From Diploptera punctata (lineage: Eukaryota; Arthropoda; Insecta; Blattodea; Blaberidae), in contig JASPKZ010005704.1 of assembly GCA_030220185.1 (NCBI GenBank), positions 141,001-205,000 of the forward strand: a stretch of 64,000 bases of DNA, given 5' to 3'. The notes below the pieces were generated by a model that saw only the letters and a program-made list of their open reading frames with translations, made no database searches and was not told the DNA's origin. This document shows positions 23,617-32,813 of the stretch, in pieces. How positions within the stretch are numbered: the first letter of the stretch is position 1; each line of letters opens with the position of its first letter. The translations under genes were made by a program, and so were the position numbers.

Positions 23617-23665
23617 TATATGAACTATTACTCCTATAATTCGAAGCAAATTATGAAGAACTCAC

Positions 23666-23783
23666 CTGGAACTTATCGTGGTGAACATCCAGAAATCTCT
23701 TAACTCTCAGGGTGTCATTTGTTCTTATCGCACGTTCCAATTGCGCTGCCTCTATGCTCAGATCTCCAGTTGACGAAGCCAAA
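23666..23783 (-). CDS. Candidate host exon, 39 codons, ankyrin-like
   Basis: On the minus strand a pyrimidine-rich acceptor (ttgttttag) ends at 23784 and a consensus donor (CAG/gtgagt) begins at 23665. Between them are 118 bases: one base completing a codon, then 39 open codons ending in phase 0. The peptide starts LASSTGDLSIEAAQLERAIR, then TNDTLRVKRFLDVHHDKFQ. The acidic/hydrophobic helix pattern (AAQLERAI...LRVKRFLD) resembles an ankyrin-repeat edge, but I cannot name the gene. Unlike everything around it, the segment looks non-repetitive and protein-like. Flanking exons are not seen in this window, so introns would be long and full of transposons. A processed or random frame remains possible. 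Confidence 0.65.
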
Positions 23784-23814
23784 CTAAAACAATACAAATT
23801 AATACAATCGTAAA

Positions 23815-23957
23815 TAAAACTAAGAACAAGAGGAAGACCAGCCAAGAGATGGATAGACAGTGAATGCACATCCAATACGTCTTCCTCCGAGGAGTGATTT
23901 TGGAAATAAACAGGATGAAAATCCTACAAATTAAGTTTAAGAAGAATAAGAAGTAAA
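23815..23957 (+). mobile_element. LINE F 3'-end fragment
   Basis: About 140 bases nearly identical to 29682-29800: gaagaccagccaagagatgg, gacagtgaatgcacatccaa, cttcctccgaggagtgattt, ending aagtttaagaagaataagaag. Only the last codons (RGRPAKRWIDSECTSNTSSS) and the 3' end are kept. Confidence 0.85.
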
Positions 23958-23965
23958 TAAAACTA

Positions 23966-24415
23966 GTATAATAAAATATATTGGGTGCGAAACATGGAGT
24001 CTTACTTTAAGAGAGGAAAGGAGATTACGAGTATTTGAGAATAAAGCACTTAGGAAAATTTTTGGACCAAGGAGAGATGAACAGACAGGTGAATGGAGAA
24101 GGCTACATAACAATGAACTACATGGTCTTTATAGGAAGCCAGATATAATAAGAACAGTTAAGTCTCGTAGACTGCGATGGGGAGGACATGTTGCGCGTAT
24201 GGGGAATGAAAGACTTGCATGGAAGCTTCTTGTAGGAAAGCCAGAGGGAAGACGCCCAGTTGGTAGACCAAGAATGAGGTGGGAGAATAAAATTAACTAT
24301 GATTTGAGGGAAGTAGATTATACAGGGAATTATTGGAAAACATTAGCACAGGATAGGGATGTATGGAGAGCTTATGTCCGTGCGGCCATGAACCTACGGG
24401 TTCGATATATACCAT
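23966..24415 (+). mobile_element. LINE A fragment
   Basis: Starts in gggtgcgaaacatgg (GCETW) and runs in mixed frames through RRLHNNELHGLYRKPDIIRT-like text to a 95-codon frame (24199-24486) with GRRPVGRPRMRWENKINYDL and DVWRAYVRAAMNLRVR. The 3' (GTAA)n tail is absent; similarity stops at gggttcga. Truncated at both ends. Confidence 0.85.
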
Positions 24416-24589
24416 TACATTATATCGTGATAGAGATGTTTTTTTCCACTCCCACTGTAGCAACTAATTCACATTACATCTTATAGATGGTTGTTGCACT
24501 TGAGGACATATCGAGTTTGTTATTTTTAGGTGTATCCAGTACACAGTGTATGCCTGTTGTTTGTCATGCTTTCTATAAATGTTCAATTA

Positions 24590-25165
24590 CACTGGTCAAC
24601 ATGATTTTTGTTTCATGAGTACCAATAGTTGTACTTAATGCAGTTTTTTTACCGTGTTTTCAAATATGTATTCTGAATTTCTACATCACCCACAGTTTTT
24701 TCTTATTTCAATATCAATTAATTGATTTAAATAATTATTTTTTTTAATGAACCTAGATTTCTTCCCGAAAAATCTTGGTGCAGTGAGCGATGAACACGGG
24801 GAACATTTTCATCAGGAGATTTCAGCTATGGAAAAGAGATATCAAGGTAAATGGAATCCTAATATGCTGACCGATTATTGTTGGACCATCAAGAGGGATG
24901 CTCAACAGGCGAAATATAGCAGAAAATCGTCATTCTTACTTTCTAGATGAGTTCAAATGTTCAATTATTGTGTAGTTACGAATGTAGAAAATATTAAAGT
25001 GTTTGAAATTATTAATGCTGTTTTCACGGAAATCTTGCGTGATGGAGAAAAACCGATATCATATTTGAATTCAGAAGAAAAAATACTATCAGAGTCACAC
25101 ATTTTTCTTTCTGAGACAAAAAAAAAGTTTATTTTTTGTTGCTGAGTGTTATTAATTTTGATATT
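24590..25165 (+). mobile_element. Unclassified transposon protein relic, copy 1
   Basis: A 67-codon frame (24747-24950) reads FFPKNLGAVSDEHGEHFHQE, then ISAMEKRYQGKWNPNMLTDY and CWTIKRD. I recall this SDEHGE.FHQ.I..ME.RYQGKW pattern from uncharacterised arthropod proteins that look transposon-derived, but I cannot name the family. A second copy with a shared 5' flank (cagttgtacttaa, ttttcaaatatgtattc) and 3' flank (tgatggagaaaaaccgatat) is at 30327-30865. Both are broken. So the repeat unit is at least about 550 bp. Confidence 0.6.
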
Positions 25166-25356
25166 GTATTAAAAGTAATTATTTGTAATGAAATGGGTCC
25201 TAGCTCTGAAATACCAACAAGCATTTATTTTGGAGTGGTGAAGAAAATCAAGAGAAAGGACGCAGTTGGATTGAACCGCCATTCTCAATAGACTTAAAGA
25301 TGCTGGTTAGTTGATTGCATGTCCAGATAATATATATAATGAAAATCTTATAAAAC
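25166..25356. other. Short spacer, no gene
   Basis: AT-rich spacer between the transposon relic and a LINE B copy. It ends in cttataaaac, the left copy of a 7-bp candidate TSD. Confidence 0.4.
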
Positions 25357-26059
25357 TTCTTCTTCTTCTTCTTCTTCTTCTTCACTTCCTGGTTTAGGCA
25401 AGAGTTGCCTGTCCCTTCTTCACTAATAGATCTAAGACCATCTCTTCCGAGGACGTCCGACATCTCTTCTTCCTCTTGGAAAATAATGGAAGATTTTATT
25501 TGGTAATCTACTTTCTTCCATTCTTTCTACATGTTCTTTCCACTGTATCTTGTTGTTAAATATCTTTTCTTTTATGCAGTAGATCTGCAGTTCTTCACGG
25601 ATATCCTCGTTTCTTATCTGGTCCATTCTAGTGCAGCCTTTTACTCTTCTTAAAAATTTCATCTCGGCTGCTTGGATTTTACTTTCTTGTTTGGTAGTGG
25701 TAATCCAAGATTCACTCCCATACAAAAGGACAGGGACAGCCATTGTTTTATAAAATTTTAATTTTGTTTGTTTATGGGCTTTATTATTAAATGTTCTATT
25801 TATTGTACCACAAATAGCTTGAAACTGATGTGTTTTGTGTTCAATATCTTTATCATACCCATAGCTGATGTCACATCCTAAATATTTAAAGTGGGATACT
25901 TGTTCAATAATTTCGTCTCTAATTACTATTTTTGCACGCAGAATGTTTCTTCCACAAAATGCCATTACTTTTGTTTTACTTATTGAAATTTTAAAATTAT
26001 AATCGCTACATATTGCATTTAGTTTGTGAGCAGCCAATTGTAACAGATTTTCATCAACC
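25357..26059 (-). mobile_element. LINE B copy, 209-codon frame, candidate TSD
   Basis: Minus-strand frame 26061-25432 reads KISISKTKVMAFCGRN, EQVSHFKYLGCDISYGYD, LKFYKTMAVPVLLYGSESW, KGCTRMDQIRNEDIREELQ and PRGRRDVGRPRKRW, then a stop and a (GAA)n tail. The FADD active site lies just upstream of the truncation and is absent. ataaaac flanks it at 25350-25356 and 26060-26066. One of the least damaged C-terminal regions here, and a useful reference for LINE B. Confidence 0.88.
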
Positions 26060-26066
26060 ATAAAAC

Positions 26067-26411
26067 CTTTATGGTTATATTTTATTGAATAAATAAATAT
26101 TATTGATTTTCATCAAGTAAACACCAAACCAATTTATTCAATAAAACTATTCCAGCATTATGTTATTTTCAAATTAAGACAAATTTACTCTCACCAACGA
26201 AAGCATATATTCTATAAACCGATAGAAGAGAGACATTTTTTAAAACTGTTTTCTTATTTGGTGTAAATTATTTATGTTTTGTATGTTAAGACCTCATGGC
26301 TATAGCAACTTAACCTAAAATAAACATTTTGGAAAAAAAAAATTGGGGGCCCAAATTTTCATAAAACGTAGCCAGTGCAAGGGTTTACTAAAACCGATAT
26401 CTAAGTCAAAT
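26067..26411. other. No gene recognised
   Basis: AT-rich. Contains gattttcatcaagtaaacac (26107-26126), also present at 60392-60411. This points to a decayed shared element, not further classified. Confidence 0.35.
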
Positions 26412-26873
26412 ATACAAACACAATTCCAACGTACCTAGAAAGAGAAAAGTTTGAAGTTCCGATCACGGCTGAATTGACACTGTTGCTCGAAGTTGCAATG
26501 TTGGCCGAATTGGCATTGTTGAATTTGAAGAGGAGGACAAGATCAACTTCGTCGCCTGTGGCCTAACATGTGTGATTTTTATCTGTGGGGTTACGTAAAA
26601 GACCGTGTTTTTATCCCCCCTATGGCTGACACTCTTGAAAATCTGTGACATTGAATTGTTGAAGCTGTGAATTCGATAACTAGAGACCAGCTGATTCGTG
26701 TGTGGCAAGAAATGAGCCACCGTTTTGATATTTGTCGTGTAACACATGGTACTCATATTGAATGCATAAAACAGTCAAATTTGAACTTTTCTCTTTCCAG
26801 GAACATTAGAATTGTTTCTACTTTTTGTAGTTTGGAAGAAATAAATGTTTGAAGTCTGTTCTTTTAAAATAGT
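26412..26873 (+). mobile_element. Tc1/mariner-like transposase relic, copy 2
   Basis: Plus strand 26550-26770 reads CDFYLWGYVKDRVFIPPMAD and then, after a stop, AVNSITRDQLIRVWQEMSHR and FDICRVTHGTHIE. This matches my memory of the C-terminal end of insect Tc1/mariner-type transposases. The outer parts are inverted (caattccaacgtacctagaa against ttccaggaacattagaattg), and the right side keeps gaagaaataaatgtttgaag as at 11256-11304. The N-terminal HTH and most of the catalytic core are deleted. Confidence 0.7.
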
Positions 26874-26880
26874 ATTAGTA

Positions 26881-27538
26881 TCTAATATATAAAAATGAAT
26901 GTTTATTTGTTTGTTCGTACTTTATGCGCGGCCACATCGTTGATCCGATTGTGACGGGGCTTGTTGCAAAATGTTCAGGAGATTCCCGGGATGAAAATAG
27001 GCTATAACAGAGGTGCGATACTCAACTCCTACACCCTTAAAAATCACAATTTGTAGTGGAAAACGTGAAAAAAATAGCTCATTGGACGCTTAAATAGCTT
27101 ACGCTGCCTAAACCATAACAAATACACAACATTAATGTACACAGAATTGAATATCTCAAAAAGCTCTAAAAAAGTTCGCGACAGCATATGTTTATCTCTT
27201 ACGGATAACTCACAATAAAGCATTTTTGTCTTTCATTGATACCAAGAAGTTCGAGACAAGTACGTAGATTCCTGTGCAAACATAGAGCAGCACATGGCGG
27301 GTATTCTTTTACGGATAACTCACAATAACGAATTTTGTGTTTTAGCTCATTTATGCCAAGAAGATCGAGATAACTAGATTCCCGGGCAACACCGGGTAAT
27401 CAGCATGGGGAATATTACAATAATTACGATATAGACCTACATTTATAATTATTTTTAATTTCACTTATTCAACTAAACATAAAAGCACATTAATTTTCAT
27501 TTATTTAGGCGTAGCAGCACACGCCGGATATTAGCTAG
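26881..27538 (+). mobile_element. Helitron-like non-autonomous element, complete ends
   Basis: Starts A/TCTAATATATAAAAATGAATG and ends ...GGATATTAGCTAG/T. It has the 5' TC and 3' CTAG, insertion between A and T, and a GGCGT...ACGCC hairpin about 10 bases before the end. An internal cccgggcaacaccgggtaatcagc is a second end-like block. The same 5' region is at 12597, 44054, 57456 and, inverted, at 59445. No Rep-helicase gene. Confidence 0.8.
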
Positions 27539-27549
27539 TAACTTACATA

Positions 27550-28217
27550 TCTTACTATATAAAAATTACGTGTCACGTTGTTTGTCCGCGATGGTATCCT
27601 AAACTACTGAACCGATTTTAATAAAATTTTGCACACTGTGTGCAGTTTGATCCAACTTGAGACTTAGGGTAGTTTATAACTAAATTTATAGTCGCATTAT
27701 TATTTATTGCAAATTATTTGTTTATTATTTAACAAATAGTTATAATTATCTGTGAGTTCCATACGATTCTAACAGATGGCGGTGTAATTATCTGTGAGTT
27801 CCATACGATTCTAACAGATGACGGTGTAATTATCTGTGAGTTCCATACGATTCTAACAGATGACGGTGTAATTATCTCTGAGTTCCATACGATTATAACA
27901 GATGGCGGTGTAATTATCTCTGAGTTCCATACGATTCTAACAGATGGCGGTGTAAGGTAATTTGGTAAGGTAATTGGTTTATTATTTAACAAAGAGAGAT
28001 CCAGATGGCTGTGCTTTTTGTTGCAACCGCGAATTTCAATGGAATTACAAATATTGATTATTTCATAATTTAAGTCTGTTCACTGTTTGTTTTATTTTCA
28101 ATATTATTAATTTCGTGTGTAAGTATTAGTTTTAAGTAATCTGGCTGAAAGACAGCAACCAAATTAAAATTTTTAACATATACCTTAGTCACAGCAACGC
28201 GTGGCCGGGACTTCTAG
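27550..28217 (+). mobile_element. Second Helitron-like element, with an internal minisatellite
   Basis: Starts A/TCTTACTATATAAAAATTACG, then tgtttgtccgcgatggtatc and gaaccgattttaataaaatt. It ends gcgtggccgggacttCTAG/T. The termini fit the Helitron pattern and differ in sequence from the neighbour at 26881, only 12 bp away. No protein. Confidence 0.65.
27744..27955. repeat. 42-bp minisatellite, 5 copies, inside the Helitron-like element
   Basis: Unit of 42 bp: aattatctgtgagttccata, cgattctaacagatggcggt, gt. Flanked by direct copies of tttattatttaacaaa (27719-27734 and 27976-27991). Because 42 is a multiple of three, the minus strand reads a 14-residue repeat (PSVRIVWNSQIITP), but there is no other sign of coding. 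Confidence 0.9.
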
Positions 28218-28590
28218 TTTTATATATAAGGGATCCTGTATAACATTTTAAAGGTTAAGCCATATGGAAACTTGCATCCTGACTTTTTTCGAAACTGTGA
28301 AAAATCAGTGCGTTTACGTCATGTTGGCAAAACTGTAAAGGAACAGGATGATGAATCCCTCTCGTGGGATTTAAGCCAAACTAAATTGCAAGTCCATTTA
28401 AGCGGTCAGGGCTGCAACATGATGGATGATGTGGCAGCCTCCTTCCATACGAGAATGAAACTAATGTTTTATGAAACGTCATTTACCAAAGAACATTAGC
28501 AACAAAAAACCGCCATCAATTGTAGAGTTACTTAGCTCTTTGGAAAAATCATTATACGCGGATGAAAGAATACTTGAATTCAACTTTTCA
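28218..28590 (+). pseudogene. Unrecognised protein fragment, probably transposon-derived
   Basis: An open frame with no stop runs from before 28250 to 28497. It reads KPYGNLHPDFFRNCEKSVRL, then RHVGKTVKEQDDESLSWDLS, and ends DDVAASFHTRMKLMFYETSF. The closing AASFHTRMKL...F vaguely recalls the middle of ZBED/hAT-type transposases, but this is weak. No start codon context, no splice sites identified. I do not assign a function. Confidence 0.35.
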
Positions 28591-28596
28591 CAACAA

Positions 28597-28597
28597 C

Positions 28598-28640
<43 letters not shown>
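28597..28640. repeat. (AAT)n microsatellite
   Basis: About 14 AAT units directly before a LINE E fragment. Confidence 0.9.
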
Positions 28641-29148
28641 TCTTGGATATTATCTCTCTATCTGTGACGAAAAGGATATCCCTGAAAAAATTACTAGTTA
28701 TAATAAAAGTTTGGGAATTATTAATCAAGTTATGAAACCATCCCTTGTACAAAAAAACACCAGATTACGTTTATATAATACTTTGGCTAGACCAGTGTTG
28801 ACCTATGGTAGTGAAGCATGGACACTAAAAAAGACAACATGAAAGCAGAATAACGGCTTGTGAAATGAAATTCATGCGCAGAACAGCGGGTTACACCAGA
28901 TGGGATCGGAAAAGGAACACCGATATCTTAAAAGAATTGAAGACTATACCAATTTTGGAATATATTAAACAGTCCAACTAAATTGGAAACACCATCTTGA
29001 AAGAATGAGTTCAAATACGATCCCCAAAGCTGTTTTGTAATTATATACCAAGAGGACGAAGATCTCTGGGCCGTCCTATGAAACGCTGGAGAGAAAATTT
29101 TGTATAGGATCATAACAGGCTTTGGCCTAATACTTGGAAGGAAGAAGA
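28641..29148 (+). mobile_element. LINE E fragment
   Basis: Reads SICDEKDIPEKITSYNKSLG, then LYNTLARPVLTYGSEAWTLK. Frameshifts follow, and later LNWKHHLERMSSNTIPKAV. The same family is on the minus strand at 49162-49855, where DEKDIPEKITSYNKSLGIIN is nearly identical. Heavily broken after about 28840. Ends in an (AAT) array. Confidence 0.8.
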
Positions 29149-29222
29149 TAATAATAATAATAATAATAATAACGATAATAATAATGTTTATATTATTATT
29201 ATTATTATTATTATTATTATCA
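29149..29222. repeat. (AAT)n / (ATT)n microsatellite
   Basis: AAT units that switch to the complementary ATT units at about 29190, forming a perfect-repeat palindrome. Confidence 0.9.
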
Positions 29223-29288
29223 TAATAAAAGTGTCACAATTTAATTATTTATGTGTATTAATAACAAACACTAAAAATTTAATAAAAT

Positions 29289-29800
29289 AAGTAAAGAAAC
29301 AAGCTGATAAAGCAGCACAAATATCAGGGTTTATGAAAGATTTAATTTGGCGCAACAAACATATGTCAATAGAAAGCAAAACCCGCATATACAAAACGAT
29401 AGTTCGACCAGTTATCGTATATGGAGCAGAAACTAGTGCTGATACAACAAAAACTTTACAAATAATAAGCACATGCGAAATGAAAATCTTAAGAACTCTT
29501 CAGAGGAAAACATTATTTGATAAAATACACAACACAGAAATTAGAGACAAATGCCATATCCAAGACATAACCAAATTTATTATAGATGGACAAAAATATT
29601 GGAAGGGTCATATAGAAAGAATGGAAGAAAACCGACTTGCAAAATGAGCTAAAGAAGATAGACGAATGGACGGGAGAAGAACAAGAGGAAGACCAGCCAA
29701 GAGATGGATAGACAGTGAATGCACATCCAATACGTCTTCCTCCGAGGAGTGATTTTGGAAATAAACAGGATGAAAATCCTAGAAAATAAGTTTAAGAAGA
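29289..29800 (+). mobile_element. LINE F fragment
   Basis: A 104-codon frame reads KDLIWRNKHMSIESKTRIYK, TIVRPVIVYGAETSADTTKT, FDKIHNTEIRDKCHIQDIT and KYWKGHIERMEENRLAK. A stop follows, then GRRTRGRPAKRWIDSE. Same region as other LINE C-termini: the YGAE box and the GRP..RW end. It ends aaataagtttaagaagaaga before an (ATT) array. 5'-truncated and inactive. Confidence 0.85.
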
Positions 29801-29862
29801 AGAATATTATTATTATTATTATTATTACTATTATTATTATTACTATTATTATTATAGCAATT
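29801..29862. repeat. (ATT)n microsatellite
   Basis: ATT units with scattered ACT variants, at the 3' end of LINE F. Confidence 0.9.
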
Positions 29863-30141
29863 AAATCTCAAATATCATGGTTAAGAGGAGTTTTCAAAGA
29901 TTTTGAGAAATTAAAGATGAAGCAGGAATACATAAAAATTAAAAACAAGTTTTTAGGAGCAAAACAGCGCAGCGGCAGTAATCGATCTGCCCGAAGAAAA
30001 TCTAAGAGAAAGATTAATGCTTTCACGTGAAGAGTATAAATCGAAAGCAAGCAGCAAATAAAAGAACACCAACGTAAAAGGAAATTTGAAATTGTCATGA
30101 AAGTTGTTCCGAGATATCAGCCTGTATTAGTGACCTACAAC

Positions 30142-30145
<4 letters not shown>
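29863..30145 (+). other. Lysine-rich open stretch, not recognised
   Basis: A frame ending at 30030 reads QISWLRGVFKDFEKLKMKQE, then a basic end RSGSNRSARRKSKRKINAFT. It begins inside the microsatellite and has no known domain. I list it only as an open stretch. Confidence 0.2.
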
Positions 30146-30228
<83 letters not shown>

Positions 30229-30326
30229 CAACAACAATAATAATAATAGCAAGAACAATAACAACAGTAACAACATGAACAGTAACAACAGCAACGATAA
30301 CAACAATAACAGTAACAATAATGATT
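30146..30326. repeat. (AAT)n followed by AAC-rich microsatellite
   Basis: About 27 AAT units, then interrupted AAC/AAT/AGC units. Frames reading polyleucine or polyisoleucine here are artefacts. Confidence 0.9.
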
Positions 30327-30865
30327 TTTGTCACATGAGTACCAATAGTTGTACTTAACGCAGTTTTTATCGTGTTTTCAAATATGTATTCGGAATTTCT
30401 CCATCGCCCACAGTTTGTTTTATTTCAATTTCAATTAATGAATTTAAAATAATTGTTCTTTTAATAAAGGTTTTTTTCGTCCATTTGTCCATTGTAAAAT
30501 GAGATGGGGAATACTTTCATCAGGAGATTTCAGCTGTGGAAAAGATATATCAAAGCAAATGGAAACCTAATATGCTGGCCGGTTATTGTTGGACCATCAA
30601 GACGGATGCTCCACAGGTGAAATATAGCAGAAAATCGTCATTTCTTACTTTTTAAGTGAGTCCGAATGTTCGAATATTGTGTAGTTACGAATGTAGAAAA
30701 TATTAAAGTGTTTTGAAATTACAAATGCCTGTCTCTTATAAACCTTGCGTGATGGAGAAAAACCGATATCATATTTGAATTCAGGAGAAACATACTATCA
30801 GAATCACATATTTTTCTTTCTGAGACAAAAAAAAAATTATTTTTTGTTGCTAAGTGTTATCGAAT
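30327..30865 (+). mobile_element. Unclassified transposon protein relic, copy 2
   Basis: Collinear with 24590-25165: catgagtaccaatagttgta, atcaggagatttcagctgtg, gaaaatattaaagtgtt and atggagaaaaaccgatatca are shared. The protein region is more decayed than in copy 1 but still shows KANGNLICWPVIVGPSRRML-type frames from frameshifts. Also followed by a polyA run and tttttgttgctaagtgttat as in copy 1. Confidence 0.6.
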
Positions 30866-30889
30866 TTAGTAATATAGGTCCTAAATTCC

Positions 30890-31164
30890 CCTCCATGGTA
30901 TCTTTACCTTGTCGTGGTGGAGTGGCTTGCGTGCTTAAATGATCCTGAGAGCTTTGCCGGCGGTAGCATTGCTGCCGGACTGGTCGAAGGTGATGAGCCA
31001 GAAGAAAAAAAGTACCTTGGGCGAAAGAGTGACGATCTTTCACACCGTAAAAATACAACCGTCAAGAAATGCGGACATGGGTTCATCTGGGGTATGGAGA
31101 GCTTATGTCCGCGCGGCCATGAGCCTACGGGTTCGATAGTGCCAGTGAGTAAGTAAATAAGTAC
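30890..31164 (+). mobile_element. Short element with LINE A 3' end (SINE-like), copy 1
   Basis: The 5' part (accttgtcgtggtggagtgg, gatcctgagagctttgccgg, agagtgacgatctttcac) is not found in any LINE A copy here. The last 70 or so bases (tatggagagcttatgtccgc, gagcctacgggttcgatagt, gccagtgagtaagtaaataa) equal the LINE A 3' end and tail. Imperfect TSD ggtcctaaattc / ggtcctgtattc (30878-30889, 31165-31176). No coding capacity. Confidence 0.8.
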
Positions 31165-31176
31165 GGTCCTGTATTC

Positions 31177-31633
31177 AAAAGCAAGAGTTTGTAAAAGAAA
31201 AAGCTTGGTCGCAAAGAGGATGTTTGTTTTTATACCGCGATATTAATCATAAAGGGAAGAGTGGTGAGAGCTCTCGCCCCTTGATGGGGTGACGTAACTG
31301 GGGCAGAAACAATCAACCGGAGCAGTTTATCAAGTAGACAAGTGACATTCTGCTGTATTACGTACTTCAATTGCAAAGTTCATCCAGTGCTCCCACAAGC
31401 AAACTTAACAGAAACAATAACTAAACTACCAACTTACACATGTCTTCGATAGTTATTCAAGTTACAGCGTTCAAAATGGCATTTTGAGGATGAGTTGAGG
31501 TGTTTGTGGGCTAAATATATCTGAGGATGGAATTTGGAAACGAAATCGTAAAAACATTTTCAACTTTTTCAATACTGGATGTCCCATTTATCTTGACCAT
31601 CCGAAAAATCTTTGTGCACAAGTCTTCTTGTAT
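31177..31633. other. No gene recognised
   Basis: More balanced composition at 31190-31420, but no open frame, splice pair or repeat seen elsewhere in the window. Confidence 0.4.
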
Positions 31634-32030
31634 GTTGTAATCTTGTAAGCCCATATTTCCCTTAACAGAGATTTAGGCTGTCTCCCCCTACAGGGAAGAA
31701 TTTGAAACATACTTATTTAGTTAGACTTGTTTTCATACATATGTCATTTCAGTGGCCCGTGGTCAGCGTTCCGCCTCATACTGGCATCTAGGAAACCAAG
31801 GTAGTACTAGGACGGGAAAATTAGGTAAATTTTACTTAGAGGCGTTTTCATTCAGGCTTAAGGATCTTTTACGAGCCTGAAAATCTTCATACTAGGGACC
31901 CACGGCTTAAAGTCCCTCCCGGAGAACTTGCTCCTTGGATTTTTCCATCCTAAAAAATCCATCGACCCCGGCCGGGTTTGAACCCGCGACCCTCGGGACC
32001 AGAGGCAAGGAGCATAACCACTAGTCCACT
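31634..32030 (-). mobile_element. SINE-C, near full length
   Basis: Minus-strand tRNA head tggactagtggttatgctcc with box B GGTTCAAACCC. The body follows (ccatcgattttttag region, ctttaagccgtgggtccc, cgtcctagtactacc) and then the tail (ttccctgtagggggagacag, gcctaaatctctgttaaggg). The same tail recurs at 39269-39352, 47214-47298, 42795-43125 and 50534-50935. Confidence 0.82.
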
Positions 32031-32082
32031 AGTACATACGTACAAAATGAAAAATTATGTCTTCTTCTTCTTCGACAGGAAA

Positions 32083-32149
32083 TTGAACCCCGGCCCGCTG
32101 CGTGACAAGGCAGCACGCTACCTCAAGACTACAGTGGTGGACTACCCAT
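32083..32149 (-). mobile_element. SINE1 head fragment
   Basis: Complement of ccaccactgtagtcttgagg, tagcgtgctgccttgtcacg and gcgggccggggttcaatttc. Only the tRNA-like head survives, with a damaged box B. Confidence 0.7.
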
Positions 32150-32547
32150 AATATAGTGAATGAAAATCGAAATGAAAAATTTCGTAGGCTCGCAAGCCAA
32201 TAGTGGGCCGATGTGAGGAGGGGCTACCGACGCCGTTGTCATCAGCATCCCCTCGCTTCCTACTGAACGCTGTGTATTACATGGACGACGAGGGACTTAC
32301 TGCCGATGGATGGATCCACCGATAGACCTGCCATCTTGCGACCCAGTGTAGCGGAAGGGTTGCCTGAGAGAACGCCTCTAAGAAATTTCAAGTTGCGCAC
32401 TGAACCGGGAAATAGTGCCTGTGGAGAAAGACGTTCTCTTGGAGTTGGTCCTGGGAAGGTGCAAGCTACAACTGTGGGCAGGTGCCCACGTCCTCAACTT
32501 TGTTAAAATTATGCATTAAAATATTATTTGGAGGCCTTTGTCATCAG
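32150..32547. other. GC-rich patch, unassigned
   Basis: 32160-32505 is markedly GC-richer than its surroundings (aggaggggctaccgacgccg, gatagacctgccatcttgcg, ggttgcctgagagaacgcct). A 66-codon frame (32306-32506) has no recognisable domain. It could be the 5' part of a retroelement or a piece of an old exon; I cannot choose. Confidence 0.35.
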
Positions 32548-32790
32548 CTTTTTATGATTTTTACATTTTCTTCTTAGAGACTTTACTTTTACCAATATAT
32601 GTTTATTATCAAATATATTATTTGATATAAAGCACCCCACGCTTTTGATAGTAAAATTATTTTCTTTTCTCTAGTTTTAACCTATATGTGTTAGAAATGA
32701 TTTTTTATCCCAAGCGTGTTGGAAATTAAAATTATTTTTAATTTTTTTCGTCTGGTTTTCTAATAAAGCGTGTTGTTTTAGTTTTTTAAG
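32548..32790. repeat. Single arm of the 22.9-kb fold-back family
   Basis: Matches the centre and right arm of 22861-23265: cttcttagagactttacttt, taccaatat, aaagcaccccacgcttttga, aagcgtgttggaaattaaaa. The second arm is missing. Confidence 0.75.
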
Positions 32791-32813
32791 CTATTATTTA
32801 TTATCTTATGACT

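Noticed and set aside
23440..23639. 68-codon frame with GSTQPLTGMSSRRLFWGKGG
   Set aside because: Lies entirely in SINE-B; the same frame recurs in the 54.3-kb copy because the SINE is conserved, not because it codes.
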